From assembly GCA_964541155.1 (NCBI GenBank), contig CAZIPC010000002.1:186001-250000 (forward strand): a stretch of DNA of 64,000 bases, in the 5' to 3' direction. The first letter of the stretch is position 1. Each line of letters opens with the position of its first letter. Below are positions 16,263 to 25,925 of the stretch, in pieces. The position numbers and the translations under genes are program-made. The stretch comes from UBA4416 sp964541155 (GTDB taxonomy: Bacteria; Bacteroidota; Bacteroidia; B-17B0; Aurantibacillaceae). The notes beneath the pieces were generated by a model that was not told the DNA's origin, ran no database searches, and saw only the letters and a program-made list of their open reading frames with translations.

Positions 16263-17873
16263 TTGAATAGAAAAAAATTCATACGTTTTAGCATTTGTTT
16301 TATATGCTTTATTTTTATAGCATTTAATACGCACTCTCAGATTAATTTTGAGGCACAAAACATCTTTATTAATCAAGAAACACAACACTCTATTGATCAA
16401 TGGAATATTCGTAATTCAGATGTTGAATTCCATTCTTCATTTAAGCCATACCTAAATGCAACACTCCAAAAATTTACAGACACTAGTATATCGTACGCCC
16501 ATTATCCTATTAAAAATAATTTTTTAAGTAAATCTTATAACGAAAGCCCAAAAAACTGTTTGCAATACAACTTGCAGTTTTTACCATTAATAGATTTTCA
16601 ACAAGGATATGATATGCTCACGAATAAGAACGTTTCAGAAAACATAGGAGGTCTTCACACTAAATTAAATATTCATACTAATTTTACATTTGCATTAACT
16701 GCAATTAGCGGGCAGGTTAGTTACCCTAATTTTATTGATACTTCTATTCAAGCCACAGGGTTAATACCAGGATTAGGAATAGCATATAAAAATAAATTGG
16801 GAGGATATAATTTTTTAAATACATCTGGTTATGTTTCATTTAGTCCTAATAAAATTTTTAATTTTCAAATAGGTAAAGACAAACATTTTATAGGAGACGG
16901 ATATCGATCATTATTATTATCTGATTTTTCAAACAGTAATCCATATTTTGGAATTAACACTAATGTATGGAAAATACAGTATAATGTATGGTACTCTTGG
17001 ATGAAAGATTTTTCGAGGTACGATGGTTCTAAAGGAAGTTTACAAAATAAATTTGGAGCATTTCATTATTTGAGTTTTAATCCAATTAAAGAGTTAAGTG
17101 TATCTTTTTTTGAAAACATTGTTTGGCAAGGAACAGACTCCAATAGGGTAAGATCTTTTGATATTAATTACATAAATCCAATCGTATTTTATCGTCCACA
17201 AGAATACTCCGTAGGATCTTCAGATAACTCTATGTTGGGATTAAATATTTCTGGAAAATTATTTAAATGCCTAAAACTATATGGGCAAGTAGTTGCAGAT
17301 GAATTTTTATTAAAAGAAGTAAAGGCTAGAAGAGGTTGGTGGGGAAACAAGCAAGGCTGGCAACTTGGAGCAAAATATATTAATGCTTTTAAAATAAAAG
17401 GATTAACAGTACAAATAGAGTATAATTCAGTAAGACCTTATACGTATTCACATGGTAGTGTTCAACAAAATTATAGTAATTATGGGCAAGCACTAGCACA
17501 TCCTTTAGGAGCAAATTTCAAAGAATATCTAGGCTTTATAAATTATCGAACAAATAAATGGATGCTTAGTTTTCAAGGAATTTCAGCAATAATTGGAATG
17601 GACACATTACATTCTAATTTAGGACAAAATATTTTTTTGAGTTACACAACAAGGCCATATGAGTATGGACATAAAACAACACAAGGCAATAAAACTAATT
17701 TATTACAAAGCGATATAAAACTAACATATTATATTATTCCTCAACTAAATTTTAGATTAGAAGTTGGATATATTCAAAGAAGTGTAAGTGATGATATGGG
17801 CTATAAATTGGAGTCTCCTTATATTTATTTAGGAATTAAAACGAGTATTCATAATTTTTACAGAGATTATTAA
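16263..17873 (+). CDS. RemB/Wzi-like outer-membrane protein (copy 2)
   Basis: A 536-residue paralogue of the gene upstream of the WecA-like gene. It starts with TTG three bases after the preceding stop; this start gives a clean signal peptide (RKK, then a hydrophobic core, ending NTHSQ), and no in-frame ATG is nearby. Shared blocks with copy 1: IGKDKHFIGDGYRSLLLSD, SNPYFGI, YLSFNPIKEL, and later QNYSNYGQALAHPLGANFKE, typical of RemB/Wzi-type proteins. Probably an outer-membrane barrel acting in surface glycan assembly or gliding. The two copies are clearly diverged in sequence, so they may have different partners. Confidence 0.7.
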   Translation: MNRKKFIRFSICFICFIFIAFNTHSQINFEAQNIFINQETQHSIDQWNIRNSDVEFHSSFKPYLNATLQKFTDTSISYAHYPIKNNFLSKSYNESPKNCLQYNLQFLPLIDFQQGYDMLTNKNVSENIGGLHTKLNIHTNFTFALTAISGQVSYPNFIDTSIQATGLIPGLGIAYKNKLGGYNFLNTSGYVSFSPNKIFNFQIGKDKHFIGDGYRSLLLSDFSNSNPYFGINTNVWKIQYNVWYSWMKDFSRYDGSKGSLQNKFGAFHYLSFNPIKELSVSFFENIVWQGTDSNRVRSFDINYINPIVFYRPQEYSVGSSDNSMLGLNISGKLFKCLKLYGQVVADEFLLKEVKARRGWWGNKQGWQLGAKYINAFKIKGLTVQIEYNSVRPYTYSHGSVQQNYSNYGQALAHPLGANFKEYLGFINYRTNKWMLSFQGISAIIGMDTLHSNLGQNIFLSYTTRPYEYGHKTTQGNKTNLLQSDIKLTYYIIPQLNFRLEVGYIQRSVSDDMGYKLESPYIYLGIKTSIHNFYRDY

Positions 17874-17876
17874 TTA

Positions 17877-18221
17877 ATGGAAAATGGAGTAGATAATTTT
17901 TTTCTAAAAATTCCAGAACCACAACAATCCACTTTATTGTTTTTGCGTTATTTTTTAAAAAACGAAATGCAATTACAAGAGAGTATGAAGTTTAATACTC
18001 CGTTTTATTACTTTGAAAATAAATGGTTTGGGTACCTTATTTATAATGCCAAAAAACAACATGAAATTTATTTTGCCTTTGTAAAAGGATATTTAATAAA
18101 TCACCCAAGTTTGTTAAGTGAAGGAAGAAAGCAAATTAAAATTTACCGAATTAATCCAAATACAGACATTGATATGAAAACCTTACAAGAATTAGTACAG
18201 CTTCTAAAAAAATTATACTAA
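17877..18221 (+). CDS. DUF1801-type small protein
   Basis: A 114-residue cytoplasmic protein with the features of the DUF1801/YdhG fold: an N-terminal helix pair (QSTLLFLRYFLKNEM), ESMKFNTPFYYFENKWFGYL, then YFAFVKGYLINHPSLLS and a C-terminal helix. Members are small, often single-gene proteins of unknown biochemical function. It begins three bases after the second RemB-like gene, so it is transcribed with the glycan operon, but nothing in the sequence links it to glycans. The gene ends 4 bases from a convergent gene, leaving no room for a terminator. Confidence 0.65.
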   Translation: MENGVDNFFLKIPEPQQSTLLFLRYFLKNEMQLQESMKFNTPFYYFENKWFGYLIYNAKKQHEIYFAFVKGYLINHPSLLSEGRKQIKIYRINPNTDIDMKTLQELVQLLKKLY

Positions 18222-18225
18222 TGAA

Positions 18226-20235
18226 TTATCTAGGATATTCAATTCTTACATGATAAATATTCATTAATCTTTTTTTAAATATTTTTTTAACTTGATTAAT
18301 ATCTCTAAATGTAATATCAGCATTAATAAATTGATTTTCATTAATTTGATGATTAATTATTTTTTCTACTAACTCGTCAATAGCCACGGCATCGTATTTT
18401 TTTAAACTTCTAGATGAAGCTTCTACACTATCTGCCATCATTAATATGGCAGTCTCTTTACTAAATGGTATGGGCCCAGGATATCTAAATAAATCTTCAT
18501 TAATTAGTTCTCCTTGATGCTCTTTTTTATAATTATGTAAGAAAAATTTTGTTGTTGTTGTGCCATGATGAGTTCTAATAAAATCAATTACGGCTTCGGG
18601 TAAATTATTTTCTTTTGCTATTTCAACGCCTTTAATAACATGATCAATGATGATTTGAGCGCTTTCTTCTGATGTTAACTCTTCGTGCGGGCTAATTTCG
18701 CCCACTTGGTTTTCTGTAAAAAACCTAGGGTTATTCATTTTTCCAATATCATGATACATAGCACCGGTTCTCACTAATAAAGGATTTCCTCCAATTTTAT
18801 AGCAGGCCTCTTCTGCTAAATTGGCTACCTGTAAAGAATGTTGAAATGTCCCTGGTATCTTTTGTGAAAGCTGTCTTAATAAAGGAGAATTTAAGTCACA
18901 TAATTCTAATAATGTAAAATCGGATGTAAACCCAAATAATTTTTCGAAAATATAAATTAAAGGAAATGAAAACAAAACGCATACGCTGCTTATTAAAAAA
19001 GGAATATAATTTTCTAAATGACTAATTGCTTGAGATGTGTTGTTTACTAAGTGATAAGCGGTAAACGATAAAACATAAAAAATAAAAATAAGTAAAGCAG
19101 ACACAAATAATTTTGATCTTTTGCCCATATCTGCTACGCTAAAAATTGTTCCAATACCAGTAATAAGCTGTATAAATACAAATTCAAACTTGTCTGATAC
19201 AAAAAAAGCACATAGTAAAATAATATTTAAAAAGTTAAATAAAGATGTTCTACTATCAAAAAACACCCTGATTAAAATTGGAACTAAACAAAAGGGTATG
19301 GCATAAATGTATGCTACGTTGTAGTGAAAAACAGTACTTGTAGTGAAAACAATTAAGCTTATAACTAAAAAAATAAATGTTACTTGTGAATTTTGACTAA
19401 AAATATTTTTTCGAAAATAAGCTAAAAACAACATCATGATTCCTAAAATTAGAATACATGAAATAAGTTGGCCTAATGCAATAGTTAATAAATTATCTTT
19501 TGTTTCTTGTTCTTTTAATTCTTCGTTGTAGCTAGCAATAATAGTTTTTTGTTCTGGAGTTATAACATCGTTTTTTCTCAAGATAATTTCGCCTTGTTCT
19601 ACTTTAGATTTATAAATATAAGGCGACTGATTGTTTTCATTTGATGCAATTTCATTTGATAGGATAGAATCATACAGTATATTAGGAGTTATTTTATACA
19701 TAATAGACTTTGCTAAGTCTTTATTTGAAGTTATTTTAGAAATAGTTGATTGAATGCTATATTTATTTATTAAACTATCTATATATGTTAAAAACACTTC
19801 ATTGTCTTTTACAACATATAACACAGAGTCTTTATGTAATACAGCTGGAGACTCAAAATATACGCCAATAGAGTATATACTATCTAGAAATAATTTTATT
19901 TTAGTTTTGTTGTATATTGACTGTTCTTGACGTAATAATGCGCTTATGTAAATAGATAAAGAATCAGTATTAATATTTACTTTTTTAAAGTAAGCATTGT
20001 TTTGAATTTTTTCTGACTGTTCTTGAGCTAATTCTTTACTTGTCTTTTTAACAACAAAATCAAATCCAGAAATCAAATCATCATTTAGCCAAACATCACC
20101 AATTTGTATATTGTTAGTATAAATAGAGTTTTGTTTAGGTAATAAATATGCACAGAACACAACGCATGTTAAAAACACAATTGCTTTATACCAAAGAGCA
20201 TGTTTATCTCTAATTTTGCTAAACAAATTATTCAT
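18226..20235 (-). CDS. 7TM-HD family phosphohydrolase, PgpH-like
   Basis: A 669-residue membrane protein with the architecture of PgpH/YqfF c-di-AMP phosphodiesterases. An N-terminal membrane anchor (about 17-33) is followed by an extracytoplasmic 7TMR-HDED-like region to about 250, then about seven hydrophobic segments (250-460), then a cytoplasmic HD domain from about 475. His495-Asp496 in GAMYHDIGKMNNP is the metal-binding HD pair; HHGTTTTKFF and MMADSVEASSRS are further conserved motifs of this family. The expected role is hydrolysis of c-di-AMP to pApA. Encoded behind the large PKD protein on the same strand, 83 bases apart; no obvious functional link. Confidence 0.88.
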   Translation of the reverse strand: MNNLFSKIRDKHALWYKAIVFLTCVVFCAYLLPKQNSIYTNNIQIGDVWLNDDLISGFDFVVKKTSKELAQEQSEKIQNNAYFKKVNINTDSLSIYISALLRQEQSIYNKTKIKLFLDSIYSIGVYFESPAVLHKDSVLYVVKDNEVFLTYIDSLINKYSIQSTISKITSNKDLAKSIMYKITPNILYDSILSNEIASNENNQSPYIYKSKVEQGEIILRKNDVITPEQKTIIASYNEELKEQETKDNLLTIALGQLISCILILGIMMLFLAYFRKNIFSQNSQVTFIFLVISLIVFTTSTVFHYNVAYIYAIPFCLVPILIRVFFDSRTSLFNFLNIILLCAFFVSDKFEFVFIQLITGIGTIFSVADMGKRSKLFVSALLIFIFYVLSFTAYHLVNNTSQAISHLENYIPFLISSVCVLFSFPLIYIFEKLFGFTSDFTLLELCDLNSPLLRQLSQKIPGTFQHSLQVANLAEEACYKIGGNPLLVRTGAMYHDIGKMNNPRFFTENQVGEISPHEELTSEESAQIIIDHVIKGVEIAKENNLPEAVIDFIRTHHGTTTTKFFLHNYKKEHQGELINEDLFRYPGPIPFSKETAILMMADSVEASSRSLKKYDAVAIDELVEKIINHQINENQFINADITFRDINQVKKIFKKRLMNIYHVRIEYPR

Positions 20236-20318
20236 ATAACAAATGAAACAAATAAATTAAAATGTAATCATAAAACAAATAATGATTATGAACAATAGAG
20301 TATTAATTTATAGTAAAG

Positions 20319-23042
20319 TTATCTAATTAAGGTCACGTGTCCAACATGTGTTTCGTTTCGTTTTGAAACAACGTTTTTAAATTCACATTTCCATATATAA
20401 ACATCATCCTTACATAAATTTTGCTTGTAATAGCCATTCCATCCAGCCTCTGTATCATTTGTTTTATATATCAATTCACCCCATCTATCAAAAATTAAAA
20501 ACGAATAATTTTCTACACCAAAAACAATGGGTTTAAAAACATCATTTAAATTGTCTTTATTTCCTGGAGTAAAAGCATTTGGAACCCAAAATCTAAATTC
20601 TGGTAATATAGTTATTATTAAATCTGTAGAATTAGAACATCCATAATTATTAGTTATCGTTTGTGTTACAGTGTAATCACCCCACATTTCGTATGAATGA
20701 CTAGGATTTGCAATATTTAACCCAGTGCCATCACCAAAGGTATAATACCAACTTACAATATTATTAGATGGCGAAGTATTAAAAAATAGTATGTCTGGAT
20801 CAAAAATACTTGATACCATAGGACTCGCTATAAATGCTGGTTGTGGACTAGGATTTACCGTAATACTAGATACTGAAAAAAAATGACTTGTATCAATGCA
20901 CTGACTGTTAGTTGAAATGGTTAATGAGTAATTATAGATGCCCGCAGGAGTAAACACATGTGTTGGATTTTGAAGATTTGACGTACTGCCATCACTAAAT
21001 TGCCATAAATAAGATAAAGAAGACGATGCTGTGCTTAAATCCGTAAATGTTATAGTTAAAGGATCGCAGCCAATTACAGTTGGTGTATCTACATTTGCAA
21101 TTGGATTTGCAAAGAGTTGGATGATTTGAGTTGTGGTGTCTGTACAACCATTTTCAAATGCAATTAAATATACTGAGTAAGTTCCTGAAGCGTTATATGA
21201 TACGTTTGAAATAGATTGCGCTGTAGATGTTTGTATAGAAGCACTTGTGCCAAAGTCCCATGAAACAGTTCCTGTTGTAGTAAATACACTTGTATTATTA
21301 AATGAAAAATTATTGTTGTTAAAACATAAACCATTGGAAGATGTATAATTAAAATTAGCAATAGGGCTTGGAGTAACAGTAATGCTGTTTATAGAATTTA
21401 TTAAACTCGTGTCTATACAATTTTGACTTGTAATAACTGATAAAGAAAAACTATAAATACCAGCTGGAGAAAAACTGTGCGTTGGATTTTGAAGAGTTGA
21501 AATAGTGCCATCACTAAATGCCCATAAATAACTCATAGGTGTACCAGCAGTGCTTGTATTATTAAAAGTAATAGTTAGTGGATCACAGCCAACAGCGGGA
21601 AATGTATTAATCGAAGCGTTAGGACTTTGCCATACTTCAACTGTTTTTGTTACAGTTGCCGAACACCCATTTTCGTTAACGGTTAAAGTTATAGGATAAA
21701 TACCAGGAGAATTAAACACAACGTTAGTAACAGATAATGTGTTTGCTGTTTGAGGAACTGCATTAGTGCCAAAACTCCAATTAAACGTGCCATTACCCTG
21801 AAACATACCTGCCCCATTAAAATTAAAACTATTTCCATTGAAACATTGTGCGCTTGGCGCTATATAATCAGGAGAAAGAAGAGGATAAACATTAAAAACT
21901 TCAGTGGTTGTGTCTCCACATGGGCTTCCTGGGTTTACAATTAATGTTACAGTGTATGTTCCAGTATTTGTAAAGGTGTATGTTGGATTAAAAGCGCTTG
22001 AAGTATCTGTCTGCGTATTCGGGTCCCCAAAATCCCAAAAATAAGTATTTCCATTAAAGCTGTTATTGTAATATGAAATAGTAAACCCATTACAATAGCC
22101 AGTTCCTGAACCATTATTTGTAGTAGTTTGAGAAACTATATCTGCCGATACAACATACGGGCAATTAATCACGTTAAACTGAAAATCCCTATGATGAACG
22201 CCTATTAGTTGTCCATTACGATATTCACTAACGCACACACCAACAACCCATTGTCCAATAATATTTGGAACACCATTTAAAAATCCGGTTGTAGAATTAA
22301 TATTAATAGCCGGGTTTGATGACATAGGATATCCAGATGAGTAAGGTAGAGCAAATGGTACACTAATATATGGAGGAGGAGTGTTAGTAGATGGGCAAGA
22401 AGGTGGAGGGTTAGCACATTGACTTCCAGCAGTGGGCGTTGTGCCTACAATAGGACAGCAAGCGTCTAATCCATCAAAAGGTGTACATAAGCTATATACC
22501 AACGAATCTCCATCTGGATCGGTGGCAACGTGGTTAAATGCAATTGGAATACCATTACATATGTAAATAGGAGGACGATTTGTAAAACGAGGGCTATTAT
22601 TTATACTTACAACCTCCGGACCAGGAATATGTTCCCAGTAGGTAGCGCCTACATTTCCTGGATTTGTTAAATTTAAAATAGTTGCATTTCTGCAGCAACG
22701 CTGGTATGTGATATAATAACCACCAACCAAAGGCGGTAAATTAACTATTGTTTCATATATTGCTTCCTCAACACAAGCATTACCTGCACTTGATGGAGCG
22801 CAAGGACTATTATTTGTTGGAGGAACTGTGATGCTGCTGGTAAGAACCACTTGAAGCGTGGTGACAACAGCTCCAGAGGAGTTGAATATTGTAAAAAACG
22901 CTGGATTATCAAATGGAGGAACGCCATTTAAACAATCACGATACACTTTCATATGAATTTTATAATTATTACCAGTTAGTTTTTCATAATAAATTTCGCC
23001 GCCCACAATATGTGTTGCGCTCGCTATTTTTACAAGTAGCAA
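20319..23042 (-). CDS. Secreted multi-PKD protein with T9SS type-B sorting domain
   Basis: A 907-residue surface protein as read from a TTG. The N-terminal part (10-about 300: THIVGGEIYYEKL, Cys-rich, DPDGDSLVY) is a Bacteroidota extracellular domain seen in similar proteins; about six PKD-like domains follow (305-813; for example YFWDFGD, PTHSFSPAGIY, YTFGDG). The C-terminus from about 818 (FWVPNAFTPGNKDNLNDVFKP, IFDRWGELIY, GWNGYY) is the gliding-associated type-B signal for the type IX secretion system. Residues 390-560 and 561-734 are a tandem duplication. The start is doubtful: coding potential continues upstream as KIRTYKTYLLLLYLLLV, and an ATG at 23107 would join with one added A in the A6 run at 23083-23088. 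Confidence 0.85.
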   Translation of the reverse strand: MLLVKIASATHIVGGEIYYEKLTGNNYKIHMKVYRDCLNGVPPFDNPAFFTIFNSSGAVVTTLQVVLTSSITVPPTNNSPCAPSSAGNACVEEAIYETIVNLPPLVGGYYITYQRCCRNATILNLTNPGNVGATYWEHIPGPEVVSINNSPRFTNRPPIYICNGIPIAFNHVATDPDGDSLVYSLCTPFDGLDACCPIVGTTPTAGSQCANPPPSCPSTNTPPPYISVPFALPYSSGYPMSSNPAININSTTGFLNGVPNIIGQWVVGVCVSEYRNGQLIGVHHRDFQFNVINCPYVVSADIVSQTTTNNGSGTGYCNGFTISYYNNSFNGNTYFWDFGDPNTQTDTSSAFNPTYTFTNTGTYTVTLIVNPGSPCGDTTTEVFNVYPLLSPDYIAPSAQCFNGNSFNFNGAGMFQGNGTFNWSFGTNAVPQTANTLSVTNVVFNSPGIYPITLTVNENGCSATVTKTVEVWQSPNASINTFPAVGCDPLTITFNNTSTAGTPMSYLWAFSDGTISTLQNPTHSFSPAGIYSFSLSVITSQNCIDTSLINSINSITVTPSPIANFNYTSSNGLCFNNNNFSFNNTSVFTTTGTVSWDFGTSASIQTSTAQSISNVSYNASGTYSVYLIAFENGCTDTTTQIIQLFANPIANVDTPTVIGCDPLTITFTDLSTASSSLSYLWQFSDGSTSNLQNPTHVFTPAGIYNYSLTISTNSQCIDTSHFFSVSSITVNPSPQPAFIASPMVSSIFDPDILFFNTSPSNNIVSWYYTFGDGTGLNIANPSHSYEMWGDYTVTQTITNNYGCSNSTDLIITILPEFRFWVPNAFTPGNKDNLNDVFKPIVFGVENYSFLIFDRWGELIYKTNDTEAGWNGYYKQNLCKDDVYIWKCEFKNVVSKRNETHVGHVTLIR
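20841..21875 (-). repeat. Tandem duplication of a two-PKD module
   Basis: Residues 390-560 and 561-734 of the PKD protein align block by block: a first PKD with CFN..FSFN/FNFN and a closing ENGC, then a second with GCDPLTITF, SYLW.FSDG, LQNPTH and CIDTS. Similarity is still visible in the DNA, suggesting a fairly recent internal duplication. Confidence 0.7.
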
Positions 23043-23164
23043 ATACAGTAGTAATAAATATGTTTTATAGGTGCGTATTTTTAAAAAATATGATCAAAAA
23101 TACCCATAAATCAACTAATTATCAATATTTTTAATCACTCAAAATAGGCTTTAAATAAAAAAAC

Positions 23165-23172
23165 TACATTAG
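23165..23172 (+). promoter_or_regulatory. Possible promoter (TACATTAG)
   Basis: TACATTAG lies 17 bases before the M20 dipeptidase ATG and is another case of the TAnnTTAG variant of the -7 box. No clear -33 element is visible. Confidence 0.3.
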
Positions 23173-23189
23173 ACTCAAAATTTAAAACA

Positions 23190-24575
23190 ATGCAATCAAA
23201 TCAAATTCAAACTTATTTAAACTCAAATAAAGATCGCTTTCTAAATGAACTTTTAGATTTGTTAAAAATCCCTTCTATTAGTGCTCGAGCAGAACATAAA
23301 TTAGACATGAATAAAACTGCTGAAGTAATTAAAAATAGATTAATTGAAGCAGGAGCAGATAATGTTGAAATTTGCCCAACAAATGGCTATCCTGTGGTGT
23401 ATGCCGAAAAAATAATAGACACATCAAAACCAACAGTAGTAGTATATGGTCATTACGATGTTCAACCTGCCGATCCGCTTAATTTATGGGACTCTCCACC
23501 GTTTGAACCAGTAATTAAAAAAACAGAGATTCATCCAGAAGGAGCTATCTTTGCGCGAGGTGCTTGTGATGATAAAGGCCAAATGTATATGCATGTTAAA
23601 GCATTTGAAGCGATGATGAAAACAAATACATTGCCTTGTAATGTTAAGTTTATGATAGAAGGAGAAGAAGAAGTTGGATCTCCAAGTTTAGGACCATGGA
23701 TTATTGAAAATAAAGAAAAATTAAAAGGAGATATCATATTAATTTCTGACACCTCTATCATTGCAAATGATATACCCAGTATTGATAGTGGGTTAAGAGG
23801 GTTAGCATATATGGAAGTTGAAGTAACTGGTCCAAATAGAGATCTTCATAGCGGGGTATATGGTGGAGCGGTTGCAAATCCAATAAATATTTTATGTAAA
23901 ATGATTGCCTCTTGTCATGATGAAAATAATCATATTACTATACCAGGTTTTTATGATAAGGTGCAAGAGCTTACTATTGAAGAAAGAACTGAAATGGCAA
24001 AGGCACCATTTAATTTAGAAGAATATAAAAAAGATTTAGAGGTTAATGAAGAGTGGGGAGAAAAAGGATATTCAATAAATGAAAGAACAGGCATTCGTCC
24101 AACATTGGATGTAAATGGCATTTGGGGAGGATATACAGGAGAAGGAGCAAAAACGGTTTTACCATCAAAAGCATTTGCTAAAATTTCAATGCGATTGGTT
24201 CCAAATCAATCTTCAAAAGAAATTAGCGATTTATTTATTAAACATTTTGAAAGCATAGCACCGAAATCAGTAAAGGTTAAAGTAACCGCACATCATGGAG
24301 GAGAACCTGTAGTTGTACCAATTACATCAAAAGGATTTTTAGCTGCAAGTAAGGCTATGGAAGAAACATATGGCAAAAAACCTGTCCCTACTCGAAGCGG
24401 AGGTAGTATTCCTATTGTGGCATTGTTTAAAAAAGAATTAGGAATGGATAGTATTTTATTTGGATTTGGATTAGATAGCGACGCATTACATTCTCCAAAT
24501 GAACATTATGGGATATTTAATTATTATAAAGGAATTGAAACTATTCCGTTGTTTTATAAATATTTTACAGCATAA
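23190..24575 (+). CDS. M20 family dipeptidase
   Basis: A 461-residue cytoplasmic metallopeptidase of the M20/M25/M40 family, hydrolysing dipeptides with a dinuclear zinc centre. Seen in sequence: His88 and Asp90 in VYGHYDVQPADP, the bridging Asp in FARGACDDKGQM, the catalytic Glu pair in IEGEEEVGSPSLG, the dimerisation domain with LRGLAYMEVEVTGPNRDLHSG (about 205-225), and the final His ligand in LHSPNEHY. Length and order fit the CNDP/PepV-like dipeptidases widespread in Bacteroidota. The next gene starts 3 bases later, so they are likely co-transcribed. Confidence 0.92.
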   Translation: MQSNQIQTYLNSNKDRFLNELLDLLKIPSISARAEHKLDMNKTAEVIKNRLIEAGADNVEICPTNGYPVVYAEKIIDTSKPTVVVYGHYDVQPADPLNLWDSPPFEPVIKKTEIHPEGAIFARGACDDKGQMYMHVKAFEAMMKTNTLPCNVKFMIEGEEEVGSPSLGPWIIENKEKLKGDIILISDTSIIANDIPSIDSGLRGLAYMEVEVTGPNRDLHSGVYGGAVANPINILCKMIASCHDENNHITIPGFYDKVQELTIEERTEMAKAPFNLEEYKKDLEVNEEWGEKGYSINERTGIRPTLDVNGIWGGYTGEGAKTVLPSKAFAKISMRLVPNQSSKEISDLFIKHFESIAPKSVKVKVTAHHGGEPVVVPITSKGFLAASKAMEETYGKKPVPTRSGGSIPIVALFKKELGMDSILFGFGLDSDALHSPNEHYGIFNYYKGIETIPLFYKYFTA

Positions 24576-24578
24576 GTT

Positions 24579-25778
24579 TTGTTTAAACAACATATAACTA
24601 TAATAGGTGGCGGGCCAGCATCATTAATGCTGGCTTGTTTCTTAAACGCCGAAAAATATACCATTTCGATTTATGAACAAAATACAGCCTTAGGTCGTAA
24701 ATTTTTAGTAGCAGGAAAAGGAGGATTTAATTTAACTCATTCCGAAAAAATAGAGCAGTTTGCAGAACGTTATTATCCAAAATCCTTTATAGCTCCTTTT
24801 TTAAATCAGTTTTCTAACATTGATTTTATTAATTGGCTGGATTCAATAGGAATTAAAACATATGTAGGAACCAGTAAACGAGTGTTTCCTCAAAAAGGTA
24901 TTAAACCCATTGAAGTTTTAAATGCAATTCAATCTGTAATAAAAAATAATAATATTTCTGTTCATTATAATTACGAATGGCAAGGATGGAAAAACAACCA
25001 ATTGGTGTTTTTAAATAATAACGAACTTAAAATTGTAGAACCAAATAATGTTGTATTTGCACTAGGAGGGGCTAGTTGGAAAGTAACTGGCAGTAATGGT
25101 AATTGGGCACGCTATTTTAAAGAGAAAGGAATTAAAATCAACGAATTTTATCCCTCTAATTGTGCTTATAAAACTAAATGGAATTCAGAAGTAATAAAAA
25201 GTATTGCTGGGCAAGCATTAAAAAATTGTATTTTTTATTGCGGAGAAACATATAAAAAAGGCGAAGTTGTTTTAACTAATTTTGGGATAGAAGGAAGTGC
25301 TATTTATGCTCTTAGTGCACAAATCAGAGAACAACTTATCACTCAAAACCAGGCTCATGTTTTTATTGACTTTAAGCCCGAATGGAGCGTAAAAGAAATT
25401 TATGATAAATTAGCTCTTAAAGGAAATTTATCAATGAAAGATGTATTAGAAAAAAAAATTAATCTTACAAATGTTCAAATTAATTTAATAAAGAGTGTAA
25501 CAACAAAACAAGAATATAATGATTTTGAAAAAATAAGCCTTTTAATTAAAAAATTTCCAATTACTATTACAGGTTTTGCGCCTATTGACGATGCGATTTC
25601 TACAGTAGGTGGTGTTGCACTAAACGAATTAAGCCAAAATTTAGAGTTAAAAAAAATGCCCAATTATTATTGTATTGGCGAAATGATTGATTGGGATGCG
25701 CCAACGGGCGGGTATTTATTACAAGCGTGTTTTAGCATGGGACACTTTATGGCAAACTATTTAAATAAAAAAATGTAA
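24579..25778 (+). CDS. HI0933/TIGR03862-type flavoprotein
   Basis: A 399-residue FAD-dependent oxidoreductase. The N-terminus HITIIGGGPASLMLACFL is a Rossmann dinucleotide motif; GRKFLVAGKGGFNLTHSE follows at about 45-62 and GGASWKVTGSNGNWA in the middle, with GGVALNELS and a closing GYLLQACFSMGHFMA that completes the FAD site. This matches the HI0933/YhiN (BaiN-related) family, whose physiological substrate is mostly unknown. The start is TTG, three bases after the dipeptidase stop; no in-frame ATG precedes the nucleotide-binding motif. Translationally coupled with the dipeptidase. Confidence 0.88.
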   Translation: MFKQHITIIGGGPASLMLACFLNAEKYTISIYEQNTALGRKFLVAGKGGFNLTHSEKIEQFAERYYPKSFIAPFLNQFSNIDFINWLDSIGIKTYVGTSKRVFPQKGIKPIEVLNAIQSVIKNNNISVHYNYEWQGWKNNQLVFLNNNELKIVEPNNVVFALGGASWKVTGSNGNWARYFKEKGIKINEFYPSNCAYKTKWNSEVIKSIAGQALKNCIFYCGETYKKGEVVLTNFGIEGSAIYALSAQIREQLITQNQAHVFIDFKPEWSVKEIYDKLALKGNLSMKDVLEKKINLTNVQINLIKSVTTKQEYNDFEKISLLIKKFPITITGFAPIDDAISTVGGVALNELSQNLELKKMPNYYCIGEMIDWDAPTGGYLLQACFSMGHFMANYLNKKM

Positions 25779-25896
25779 GCCATGTAATTAACACAATAGT
25801 TATTTTTATAGCAAACTCAATGCCTACAGATAAAATTTAATTTCTTTTTAAAGTTATTATATTCTTAAAACACATATTTTATTAAAATTAAACTTG

Positions 25897-25904
25897 TAAC
25901 TTAG
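25897..25904 (+). promoter_or_regulatory. Possible promoter (TAACTTAG)
   Basis: TAACTTAG, a TAnnTTAG-type box, lies 21 bases before the TTG start of the methyltransferase-glycosyltransferase gene. Confidence 0.3.
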
Positions 25905-25925
25905 CTTTCTTAAAAAAATTACATT

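Noticed and set aside
20264..20287. Inverted repeat TAATCAT ... ATGATTA between the PKD and HD genes
   Set aside because: The loop is 10 bases of AT-rich sequence with no T run on either side; chance in AT-rich DNA is likely.
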